This document shows positions 1 through 6,702 of a DNA stretch of 6,803 nt, one piece after another (position 1 is the first letter of the stretch; every line of letters starts with the position of its first letter). The stretch lies in NCBI GenBank assembly GCA_013816695.1, contig JACDDZ010000085.1, positions 1-6,803 of the forward strand. Reading direction: 5' to 3'. The notes beneath the pieces were generated by a model. The model was not told the DNA's origin, ran no database searches, and saw only the letters and a list, made by a program, of their open reading frames with translations. Source of the stretch: Gemmatimonadaceae bacterium. Lineage in GTDB: Bacteria; Gemmatimonadota; Gemmatimonadetes; Gemmatimonadales; Gemmatimonadaceae. Made by a program: the position numbers and the translations under genes.

Positions 1-373
1 GCTCACCTTCACGCACACGCTGGATAATGCGCTGCTTTGCGGCCTGGACTGCGGTTCGTCCGAATTCCTGGAAGTCGACCGCCTTTTCATAAATGTCCCC
101 GACCTGGAACTCGGGATCCTCAAAGCGTGCTTCCTCGAGCGAAATCTCTTTCGCCGAGTCGGTCACTTCATCGACTACATCCTTGAGCAGGACGATCTTG
201 ATTCCGCCCTTCTGGTCGTCGATCGTGACTTCGGCCTGGACCGTAGGTCCGTGCTTCTTGGCCAGCGCGGCCTGAATGCCGTCTGTAAGAAGCCCGTGCA
301 GCTCGGTGCGATCAATCTGCTTCGAACTCGTGAGCTCGCGAATCGCATTTAGAATATCAACTGAAGCGGCCAT
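1..373 (-). CDS. nusA: Transcription termination/antitermination factor NusA, N-terminal part (runs off the window edge)
   Basis: NusA binds RNA polymerase near the RNA exit channel and modulates pausing, intrinsic termination and antitermination. About 124 residues are visible, starting MAASVDILNAIRELTSSK. This matches the NusA N-terminal domain: a helix, then a segment of the type QIDRTELHGLLTDGIQAALA with a following charged beta stretch (VQAEVTIDD). The ATG at 371-373 is chosen because it has a strong Shine-Dalgarno sequence (TAAGGAG) about 7 bases upstream. That Shine-Dalgarno overlaps the TAA stop of rimP, so translation of the two genes is probably coupled; 9 bases separate the stop and the start. 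The S1 and KH domains lie outside the window. The rimP-nusA order is the conserved bacterial arrangement, often followed by infB. Identity rests on motif recognition and on this context. Confidence 0.93.
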   Translation of the reverse strand, partial: MAASVDILNAIRELTSSKQIDRTELHGLLTDGIQAALAKKHGPTVQAEVTIDDQKGGIKIVLLKDVVDEVTDSAKEISLEEARFEDPEFQVGDIYEKAVDFQEFGRTAVQAAKQRIIQRVREGE

Positions 374-382
374 CCCAGCTCC

Positions 383-847
383 TTACCGTTTCCAATGAAA
401 AACCAGCCGCGCCTTCTTGACGCCTGCCAGCTGAATGCGAAAAGCGGCGCCCTTCGCATCTTCAAGATTCAGAACTTCCTGCCCAGCCTCGCCCTCGATT
501 CCCCGAATGACGAGATCCCTGCTTCCACCTAAATCGTCGCTGGTCACGGCCGCCCATTCACCGGCAAATCGCGCCCAGTCTTTCGCATGCCTCAGCGGAC
601 GCTCAACGCCCGGTGACGACACTTCCAAAATGTATTTTTCACCGACAAGTGCCCGCTCATCCAGCCGGGCTTCGACAGCCCGCGACACTCGCGCACAATC
701 ATCAACTGTTATCGCTTTCCTGTCCGGCCGCTCAATCCTGACATCCAGGACCGGCCGGCTGCGAGCTCCGCCAACCTTGAGGTCGAACAGCTCGAGACCA
801 GACGCTTCAACTTCTTGTCTGACAATATCTTCCAACGCCTGGTTCAT
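383..847 (-). CDS. rimP: Ribosome maturation factor RimP
   Basis: RimP is a cytoplasmic assembly factor for the 30S ribosomal subunit. The protein has 154 residues, the usual family length. It shows the two-domain pattern: an N-terminal alpha/beta domain (about residues 1-80, with VRQEVEASGLELFDLKV and the DDCARVSRAVEARLDE helix), the family signature YILEVSSPGVERPLR (about 72-86), and a C-terminal SH3-like beta domain ending in KKARLVFHWKR. The ATG start at 845-847 has only a weak upstream ribosome-binding site (AGAAATTAG). It is the first gene of the operon with nusA, preceded by a promoter-like sequence and an intrinsic-terminator hairpin in its leader. In Escherichia coli the equivalent operon is subject to NusA feedback; whether that applies here is inference. 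Confidence 0.96.
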   Translation of the reverse strand: MNQALEDIVRQEVEASGLELFDLKVGGARSRPVLDVRIERPDRKAITVDDCARVSRAVEARLDERALVGEKYILEVSSPGVERPLRHAKDWARFAGEWAAVTSDDLGGSRDLVIRGIEGEAGQEVLNLEDAKGAAFRIQLAGVKKARLVFHWKR

Positions 848-873
848 CTAATTTCTAGCCGGCGATAGCGAAC

Positions 874-901
874 AAAAAAATGTGGGGGTCGTCCCCACAT
901 T
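874..901 (-). terminator. Intrinsic-terminator hairpin in the rimP leader (possible attenuator)
   Basis: Read on the minus strand, a stem TGTGGGG / CCCCACA (893-899 with 881-887) closes a 5-base loop. It extends by two A-T pairs and is followed directly by seven T residues (874-880), which is textbook Rho-independent terminator architecture. It sits only about 27 bases before the rimP start codon and downstream of the likely promoter, so rimP-nusA transcripts must read through it. It could end an upstream short transcript, or act as an attenuator. An alternative pairing that would disrupt it is visible (see findings). Confidence 0.8.
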
Positions 902-933
902 CACGCAGGACGAATTACCGCCCCACCCCGACT

Positions 934-962
934 AATGTATCCGGCTCGCACATCAAAGGCAA
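934..962 (-). promoter_or_regulatory. Putative sigma70-type promoter for rimP-nusA
   Basis: On the minus strand a -35-like TTGCCT (957-962) is separated by exactly 17 bases from a -10-like TACATT (934-939). Each box matches four of six consensus positions. The predicted start near 927 gives a leader of about 80 bases that contains the terminator hairpin at 874-901. The position just after the terminator of the preceding operon fits. There is no experimental support. Confidence 0.45.
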
Positions 963-1061
963 CTCCGTGGGGGCTCTTTCGAAACCGGAGGTTAAGTAGC
1001 AAACCGGTACGCAGGAACCGCAACTAGGAGTAAAATGAGTTCGAATGAGTAAATGAAAGAC

Positions 1062-1107
1062 AAAAATCAGGGGGAACTGCGCTCGAATCGAAAGTAGTTC
1101 CCCCTGA
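1062..1107 (-). terminator. Intrinsic terminator of the murA-pgeF transcript
   Basis: On the minus strand a perfect 12-bp stem (TCAGGGGGAACT with AGTTCCCCCTGA, 1096-1107 and 1067-1078) encloses a 17-base loop and is followed by five T residues (1062-1066). It lies about 60 bases after the pgeF stop codon, inside the palindromic element. On the plus strand the tail is AATTGTTG, not T-rich, so minus-strand termination is favoured. Confidence 0.8.
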
Positions 1108-1118
1108 ATTGTTGCCGT

Positions 1119-1182
1119 TCATTTACTCGTCATAACTCATTTACTCGTCATAACTCATTTACTCGTTATAACTCATTTACTC
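1119..1182. repeat. Tandem array of an 18-bp unit (three full copies plus a partial one)
   Basis: On the minus strand the unit GAGTAAATGAGTTATRAC occurs at 1165-1182, 1147-1164 and 1129-1146, with a partial copy at about 1119-1128. The second and third copies are identical; the first has AAC where they have GAC. The 18-bp length is six codons. In one frame each unit reads ATG-AGT-TAT-GAC-GAG-TAA, a five-codon minicistron. The pgeF stop codon falls at the edge of the first unit. Confidence 0.85.
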
Positions 1183-1915
1183 CTAGTTTGCCTTTTGTTT
1201 CTGGCCCTACGGCTTGACTAGCCACGATAACGGCCAGCTGCCGCCCAGCATCTCCCGCGCGGTGGGAGAAGAACATCGCGTTGTCACAGCGGGTACACTC
1301 TGGACTTACGCTGATCTTCTGGACTCCGAGCTCACCGGCGTGCTCGGCGATGAGGGATCGGAGATCGACGTTTCCCGGCCTCGTCGCGGGGCGGCCTGTG
1401 AGTTGGGCGCGGACGTCGGCGTCAACCTCGTAGCACCGGCCGCAGATTGCCGGCCCGAGGTGAATGCGGATTTCATTGGCGGCAATGCCCTGACGGGTCA
1501 TCAGGTTGATTGCGTCCTGCACGATCCGTCCGGCAGTTCCCCGCCATCCGGAATGCAGCAAGCCTGTGACTCCCGATTCGTGGGCGAGAAAAACTGGAAC
1601 GCAGTCGGCGATGGAAACCGCCAGTCCAACTCCGCGCGAAGTGGCGATGTGGCCATCGGCTTCGGGTCCGCGAAGCCAGCCCGTCCAGCCTCCATTGTGC
1701 ACCACAAGCCGGGTGCCGTGTACCTGCCGGATCGACGCGAGCGCGCGTGTGTCGGCGCTCAGGTCATCCTGCAGCGCACTCCAGCGCTGCATCACTTCCC
1801 GCACAGGTTCGTCGCTTAGAAGGGAAAAAGTCCCGGCGTGTCGAGTCGTGGTGAACCCACGAACACCAATTGACTCAAATTCCTTTATTTCCTCGCGCGG
1901 AACCTTCGGCGTCAC
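1166..1915 (-). CDS. pgeF: PgeF/YfiH-family protein (peptidoglycan editing factor; multicopper-oxidase-like purine nucleoside phosphorylase fold)
   Basis: This 249-residue DUF152/YfiH family protein has the expected motifs in order: QVHG (64-67), EADGHI (85-90), SIADCVPVFLA (101-111), LLHSGWRGTAG (119-129), LGPAICGRCYEV (153-164), and CTRCDNAMFFSHR (207-219). The conserved metal/catalytic residues are His66, Cys105 and His121. Family members are cytoplasmic. E. coli YfiH prevents L-Ser misincorporation into UDP-MurNAc-peptide, and other members act as purine nucleoside phosphorylases; which applies here cannot be read from sequence. The start is GTG (1913-1915), overlapping the murA TGA by four bases (GTGA). 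There is no clear Shine-Dalgarno, so coupled translation is likely. The family core normally ends near LAVIV (227-231). The last 18 or so residues form an atypical tail, and its final codons (KLGVNEL) lie inside the palindromic repeat. Confidence 0.92.
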   Translation of the reverse strand: MTPKVPREEIKEFESIGVRGFTTTRHAGTFSLLSDEPVREVMQRWSALQDDLSADTRALASIRQVHGTRLVVHNGGWTGWLRGPEADGHIATSRGVGLAVSIADCVPVFLAHESGVTGLLHSGWRGTAGRIVQDAINLMTRQGIAANEIRIHLGPAICGRCYEVDADVRAQLTGRPATRPGNVDLRSLIAEHAGELGVQKISVSPECTRCDNAMFFSHRAGDAGRQLAVIVASQAVGPETKGKLGVNEL

Positions 1916-3213
1916 TTGCGACGGTTGTCTACTCGCCTGATGGATGCGCCCAGGGCGTTCAGGCGCTCATCTATTCTCTCGTAACCTCGCTCGATCTGTC
2001 CAACGTTGTTGATCACGCTTCGGCCATCCGCGCAGAGGGCTGCAATGAGCAGCGCCATTCCCGCGCGTATGTCCGGCGATTCGAGAGTAGACCCACGGAG
2101 CCGGCAAGGGCCGTGTACAAGTGCCCTATGCGGATCGCAAAGAACGATTCGCGCGCCCATCGTGGAAAGCTTGTCGACGAAGAAGAGGCGCGACTCGAAC
2201 ATCTTTTCGTGCATCATCACGAGACCTTCGCACTGGGTAGCCGTAACGATCGCAATTGACATAGTGTCGGCCGGAAAAGCAGGCCAGGGCTGGTCTTCCA
2301 GCTTGGGCACGTGGCCTCCAACGTCAGATTGAATCTTCAATGTCTGGTTGGCAGAGACCAGCAGGTCGTCGCCGTCCTCCGTACATTCGATGCCGAGGCG
2401 CGCAAAGCCCATCCGGGTGGAACGCAGATGTTCGATTCCCGCTTTCTCGATTCGCAGCTCGGAGCGTGTCACGGCGGCCAATCCAATGAACGATCCTACC
2501 TCGATGTGATCTGGTCCAATCGTATGCGAGACGGCCTTGGTACCGATCGATTCGCCGCCATGGATGGTGATGTGGTTAGTCCCTACTCCATCGATGCGCG
2601 CACCCAGAGCAATGAGGAAATGCGCGAGATCCTGGACATGCGGTTCGCTCGCCGCATTTCGAAGAATTGTGACACCCTTGGCTGCAGCGGCCGCGACCAG
2701 CGCGTTCTCCGTTGCGGTTACGCTGGGCTCATCCAGGAAAACGTCGGCTCCCTTGAAACCCTTTGCGGTGAGGTGGAACTTGTCGTCAACCTTGACCTTT
2801 GCGCCCAGCTGCTCGAGCGCGAGGAAATGGGTATCCAGGCGGCGGCGTCCGATTACGTCTCCGCCCGGAGGCGGCAGGGTTATCTCGCCACATCGATGGA
2901 GTAACGGGGCGGCCAGCAGAATGGAGGCCCTGATCTTCGCACAGAGCGCAGGATCGAGGTGCCGGGAGTGGACTTCTTTGGCGTGTATGTCGAGCGAATT
3001 CCGGCCCGACCACTCGATTTCGGCGCCGGTCGACCGAACGAGTTCAACGAGTGTTTCCAGGTCCCGGATCCTGGGTACGTTCTCCAGGTGAACCGGACTC
3101 TCGGAAATGAGCGCCGCCGCAACTATAGGCAATGCGGCGTTCTTGTTTCCCGAGGGGCGGATGGTCCCGCGGAGCTTGGCGCCACCTTCAACTAGGTACT
3201 GGACTGCGGGCAT
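1912..3213 (-). CDS. murA: UDP-N-acetylglucosamine 1-carboxyvinyltransferase MurA, Asp-type active site
   Basis: MurA transfers enolpyruvate from phosphoenolpyruvate to UDP-GlcNAc, the first committed step of peptidoglycan synthesis, in the cytoplasm. The 433 residues match the two-domain EPT fold. Visible motifs are PSGNKNAALPI (20-30, with the conserved Lys24), KIRASILLAAPLL (93-105, with the conserved Arg95), the active-site loop PPPGGDVIGRRRLDTH (114-129), the AFPAD motif (the conserved Asp), PDIRAGMALLIAAL, and IERGYERIDERL near the end. The usual catalytic Cys of the loop (E. coli Cys115) is Asp119 here, encoded by GAC. The Asp form is known from mycobacteria, chlamydiae and Borrelia and is active but insensitive to fosfomycin. 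The ATG (3211-3213) fits the family N-terminus, although no Shine-Dalgarno is evident. It is the first gene of a two-gene unit with pgeF. Confidence 0.97.
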   Translation of the reverse strand: MPAVQYLVEGGAKLRGTIRPSGNKNAALPIVAAALISESPVHLENVPRIRDLETLVELVRSTGAEIEWSGRNSLDIHAKEVHSRHLDPALCAKIRASILLAAPLLHRCGEITLPPPGGDVIGRRRLDTHFLALEQLGAKVKVDDKFHLTAKGFKGADVFLDEPSVTATENALVAAAAAKGVTILRNAASEPHVQDLAHFLIALGARIDGVGTNHITIHGGESIGTKAVSHTIGPDHIEVGSFIGLAAVTRSELRIEKAGIEHLRSTRMGFARLGIECTEDGDDLLVSANQTLKIQSDVGGHVPKLEDQPWPAFPADTMSIAIVTATQCEGLVMMHEKMFESRLFFVDKLSTMGARIVLCDPHRALVHGPCRLRGSTLESPDIRAGMALLIAALCADGRSVINNVGQIERGYERIDERLNALGASIRRVDNRRK

Positions 3214-3227
3214 TTAATCGGGATTAA
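3214..3227. promoter_or_regulatory. Short palindrome abutting the murA start codon
   Basis: TTAATC-GG-GATTAA has two 6-base arms with a 2-base centre and lies immediately before the murA ATG, where a ribosome-binding site would be expected. It could be a DNA operator or a weak RNA hairpin affecting murA translation, but a 6-bp AT-rich palindrome can occur by chance. Confidence 0.3.
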
Positions 3228-3239
3228 AATGGTTGCGGA

Positions 3240-3268
3240 AATATATCCAGGGGGTCAGTCTTTGTACC
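3240..3268 (-). promoter_or_regulatory. Candidate murA promoter
   Basis: On the minus strand a -10-like TATATT (3240-3245, five of six consensus) has a weak -35-like GGTACA (3263-3268, three of six) at 17-base spacing. It lies in the roughly 130-base divergent region between murA and the plus-strand DUF948-like gene. A transcript starting near 3233 would have a leader of only about 20 bases. No equally good plus-strand promoter was recognised here for the divergent gene. Confidence 0.3.
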
Positions 3269-3344
3269 TCGAACTATCGCATAACGTGGCCCTACCCTTG
3301 CACTTGAACACCCTATGATTGCGTTGCTCACAGTGAAGGCTTCC

Positions 3345-3902
3345 ATGCTCTTGCAGGCTGCCGTCAGCGTCGGCGACACAGTCCTGATGAAGCAGGTCAA
3401 GACTGACCCGACGACGTTCGAGAAAATAACGAGCGTTGCCAGCTTGGTGATGACCGTTACGATTATCATCCTGACCGGCGCGCTGGTCCCTGCGGCCTGG
3501 AACTTCCGCAAGAGCTATGCGAAGATCAGCGACCTGCTCGACCGGGTGTACAATGATGTGAATCCGCTGATGCGGAATGCGAGCACGATTGCCGACAACG
3601 TGAACTACATAACGACGTCGGTGCGGGTGGATGTTCAGCAGCTGAGTCAGACGATGACAGCAGCAAACCAGAAGATGATGCTGGCTGTCGATGCAGCTGA
3701 AGCGCGGATCAACCAGTTGAACGCGCTGCTTGAGGTTGTACAGGAGGAAGCAGAGTCGGCATTTGTGACAACCGCGTCCACATTGCGTGGCGTGAAAACC
3801 GGCCTGAACACAGTTTTTGACAACGAGGACCTGGAAGATGGCGACTACATCGAAACCTACGACGACGAGAAGCCGCGCCCGAAAATCAGAAGCCGAGGCT
3901 GA
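3345..3902 (+). CDS. DUF948-like (YtxG-type) single-pass membrane protein
   Basis: This is a 185-residue protein of unknown function. A transmembrane segment is visible at about residues 29-51 (ITSVASLVMTVTIIILTGAL). It is followed by NFRKSYAKISDLLDRVYNDV and a long helical, probably coiled-coil region (about 55-150) containing ASTIADNVNYITTSVRVDVQ, the pattern of DUF948-type proteins. The C-terminus is acidic (EDLEDGDYIETYDDE). The ATG at 3345 is preferred because GAAGG lies five bases upstream. An in-frame ATG at 3315 gives ten more residues but lacks a Shine-Dalgarno. The end overlaps the YtxH-like gene by 65 bases in another frame, which suggests co-translation. In Firmicutes, YtxG/YtxH are general-stress-associated; that role here is only an analogy. 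Confidence 0.8.
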   Translation: MLLQAAVSVGDTVLMKQVKTDPTTFEKITSVASLVMTVTIIILTGALVPAAWNFRKSYAKISDLLDRVYNDVNPLMRNASTIADNVNYITTSVRVDVQQLSQTMTAANQKMMLAVDAAEARINQLNALLEVVQEEAESAFVTTASTLRGVKTGLNTVFDNEDLEDGDYIETYDDEKPRPKIRSRG

Positions 3903-4329
3903 TTTCAACGACGAGCGCGATAATCAGTTTGATCTCCTTACCGCTGCCCTGATCGGAGTAGCGATTGGCGCCGGTGTAACCCTGATGGTACGCCGTGGTC
4001 CATCGGGATCGAGACCGCTTCGTCCGCTGCTCCGAGCCGCAGGAATGGGCGCCCGGGTCGCCGGCGAGTACGGCCTTGAAGGCGCACGCTGGGCGGGTGA
4101 CCGCGCGGCGCGCGGCGCAAAATGGGCGGGCCCCCGCGCTGCTGAGGGGATGCGATTTGCCGCGGATCGCGGTGAAGAGCTGATTGACCGGATTCCCATG
4201 GACGACATCGCCGAACAGGTTCGCGATTATGTGGACACTGCGCGCGACGCAATCAACGGTGTAGTCAAACACGAGCTCGAAGATCTTCGAAAGGCAGTCC
4301 GCCGTCAGCGAAAGCGCATCGGCGTCTGA
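3838..4329 (+). CDS. YtxH-like membrane-anchored protein with 11-residue repeats
   Basis: This is a 163-residue protein of unknown function. A polar, Thr/Lys/Arg-rich N-terminus (1-30) precedes a small-residue, glycine-rich membrane segment (33-50, LLTAALIGVAIGAGVTLM) followed by RRG, as in YtxH-type proteins. Then come three hendecad repeats (81-91 EGARWAGDRAA, 92-102 RGAKWAGPRAA, 103-113 EGMRFAADRGE). A charged helical C-terminus (about 121-160) ends RKAVRRQRKRIGV. The ATG at 3838 is chosen because a GAGGA Shine-Dalgarno lies about eight bases upstream. A TTG at 3817 in the same frame would only add residues shadowing the upstream gene. It overlaps the DUF948-like gene and lies directly before the phospholipase-like frame, so the three genes probably form one operon. 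Confidence 0.78.
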   Translation: MATTSKPTTTRSRARKSEAEADFNDERDNQFDLLTAALIGVAIGAGVTLMVRRGPSGSRPLRPLLRAAGMGARVAGEYGLEGARWAGDRAARGAKWAGPRAAEGMRFAADRGEELIDRIPMDDIAEQVRDYVDTARDAINGVVKHELEDLRKAVRRQRKRIGV

Positions 4330-4335
4330 AGTCGT

Positions 4336-4367
4336 AACCGGGCCGCGCCTTACCGGCCGGCCCGGTT
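4336..4367 (+). terminator. GC-rich hairpin after the ytxH-like gene (terminator-like, inside the PLC frame)
   Basis: A perfect 9-bp inverted repeat, AACCGGGCC (4336-4344) and GGCCCGGTT (4359-4367), extends by one G-C pair (4345 with 4358) and is followed by the pyrimidine-rich CCTTTCTTCTT. It begins six bases after the ytxH-like stop codon. The tail is not a true T run, so termination may be partial. It also covers the presumed translation start region of the phospholipase-like gene, so it could limit that gene's expression. Confidence 0.4.
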
Positions 4368-5256
4368 CCTTTCTTCTTGCGGCTTTCCTCATAGCCGTCG
4401 TTGCGATAGCCCTTACTCCGTCAACGGCGCTCGCGTGGACTCCGGGTACGCACATATTCCTCGGCGAAGCGATTATCCAGTCGCTCTCCCTGCTGCCTCC
4501 CCATATTGCCGGCCTCCTCTCGTCCTACCCGTATGATTTCCTGTACGGATCCATAGCGGCCGATACAAGCATTGCCAAGAAATACGCAGCAGCCGGACGA
4601 CACTGCCACTCGTGGAATGTCGGAATGGAAATTCACGACGGTGCCAAAGACGATCCTATGCGGGCCTTTGGGCTGGGCTACCTCGCACATCTCGCTGCAG
4701 ACTCGGTAGCACACAACTACTTCGTTCCGCATCAGCTCACTATCACATCATCCACAGCTGCGCTCGGTCACAGCTACTGGGAGAGCCGTTTCGACACGCA
4801 CATAGGCGAGAAATACAGCCGAAGGGCGCGCGAAGTCATCCTTCTCGACCATGCGCGCTCGGATGAACACCTCGACCGGATCCTGAGTCCTACGATTTTC
4901 AGCACACCCACCAACCGACGAATTTTTCGCGGAATGGTTTACGTGGCCGACACCGAGTCGTGGCAGCGCGTCTTCCACATGGTATCGGAAAAAAGTCGAT
5001 GGGACCTTACCGGCGAAGAAGTGGAAGGATACGTGAAGCGCTCATTTGACTTTATCGTCGACCTGTTCAACAGGTTCGACAAGGCGGATACGTTTGCGCT
5101 CGACCCTGCAGGGGAAGTGGCGCTTCGCGACGCAAAGCGAATAAGGCGCGCCGCACTGCGCCGCGGCGGCGAGGAACATGTTATCGAAGAAGCGTTCCGA
5201 AACTATGGACTGCCAGCGTGCGCGCTTTCCTTCGCCGACAACCTTCCGCAGCGGCT

Positions 5257-6698
<1,442 letters not shown>

Positions 6699-6702
<4 letters not shown>

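Larger units (their letters stand above)
848..1165. other. Intergenic region between pgeF and rimP
   Basis: This 318-base stretch has no convincing protein gene on either strand. From right to left (the direction of the flanking genes) it holds most of a palindromic repeat element with 18-bp tandem repeats, an intrinsic terminator at 1062-1107, about 40 bases (963-1020) without recognisable structure apart from a repeated CCGGTTT, a promoter-like sequence at 934-962, and the leader terminator at 874-901. A tRNA was looked for here, because some bacteria place an initiator tRNA gene before rimP; none was found. Confidence 0.7.
1021..1191. repeat. Palindromic intergenic repeat element (MITE/REP-like) with inverted ends
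   Basis: The left end reads CAACTAGGAGTAAAATGAGT. The reverse complement of the right end reads CAAACTAGGAGTAAATGAGT, so the ends are imperfect inverted repeats of about 20 bases. Further inward, GAGTAAATGA recurs on both arms, and a perfect 12-bp inverted repeat sits in the middle (1067-1078 with 1096-1107). The AT-rich arms contrast with the GC-rich flanks. No transposase and no obvious target-site duplication was seen, so this may be a non-autonomous element or a REPIN-type repeat. The right end codes for the last residues of PgeF. Confidence 0.65.

Noticed and set aside
902..1020. tRNA gene before rimP, as in the E. coli metY-rimP arrangement
   Set aside because: No cloverleaf, T-loop GTTCGAATC-type motif or acceptor stem pairing could be found on the minus strand; the TTCGAAA present is not flanked by a stem.
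1028..1123. Short minus-strand reading frame of about 33 codons running through the terminator hairpin (starting MNGNNSGGTT)
   Set aside because: It lies inside the repeat element, spans a transcription terminator, lacks a good ribosome-binding site and has low-complexity content.
1119..1182. Possible CRISPR array from regularly spaced repeats
   Set aside because: The 18-bp units are directly adjacent, with no unique spacers, and no cas genes are in view; it is a simple tandem repeat.
1214..1819. 201-residue plus-strand frame opposite pgeF
   Set aside because: The opposite strand encodes PgeF with all family motifs; the plus-strand product shows no domain pattern.
2311..2904. 197-residue plus-strand frame opposite murA
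   Set aside because: It is antisense to the MurA active-site region and has no recognisable motifs.
3315..3344. Upstream ATG for the DUF948-like gene
   Set aside because: No Shine-Dalgarno precedes it, whereas the ATG at 3345 has GAAGG at proper spacing; it remains possible but less likely.
3255..3908. 217-residue open frame on the minus strand opposite the DUF948-like gene
   Set aside because: Its translation is rich in His, Cys and Arg without any domain pattern, and it is fully antisense to a gene with a membrane segment and coiled coil.
3886..4455. 189-residue open frame on the minus strand opposite the YtxH-like gene
   Set aside because: It is an antisense shadow covering a recognisable YtxH-type protein and the PLC signal peptide; no motifs.
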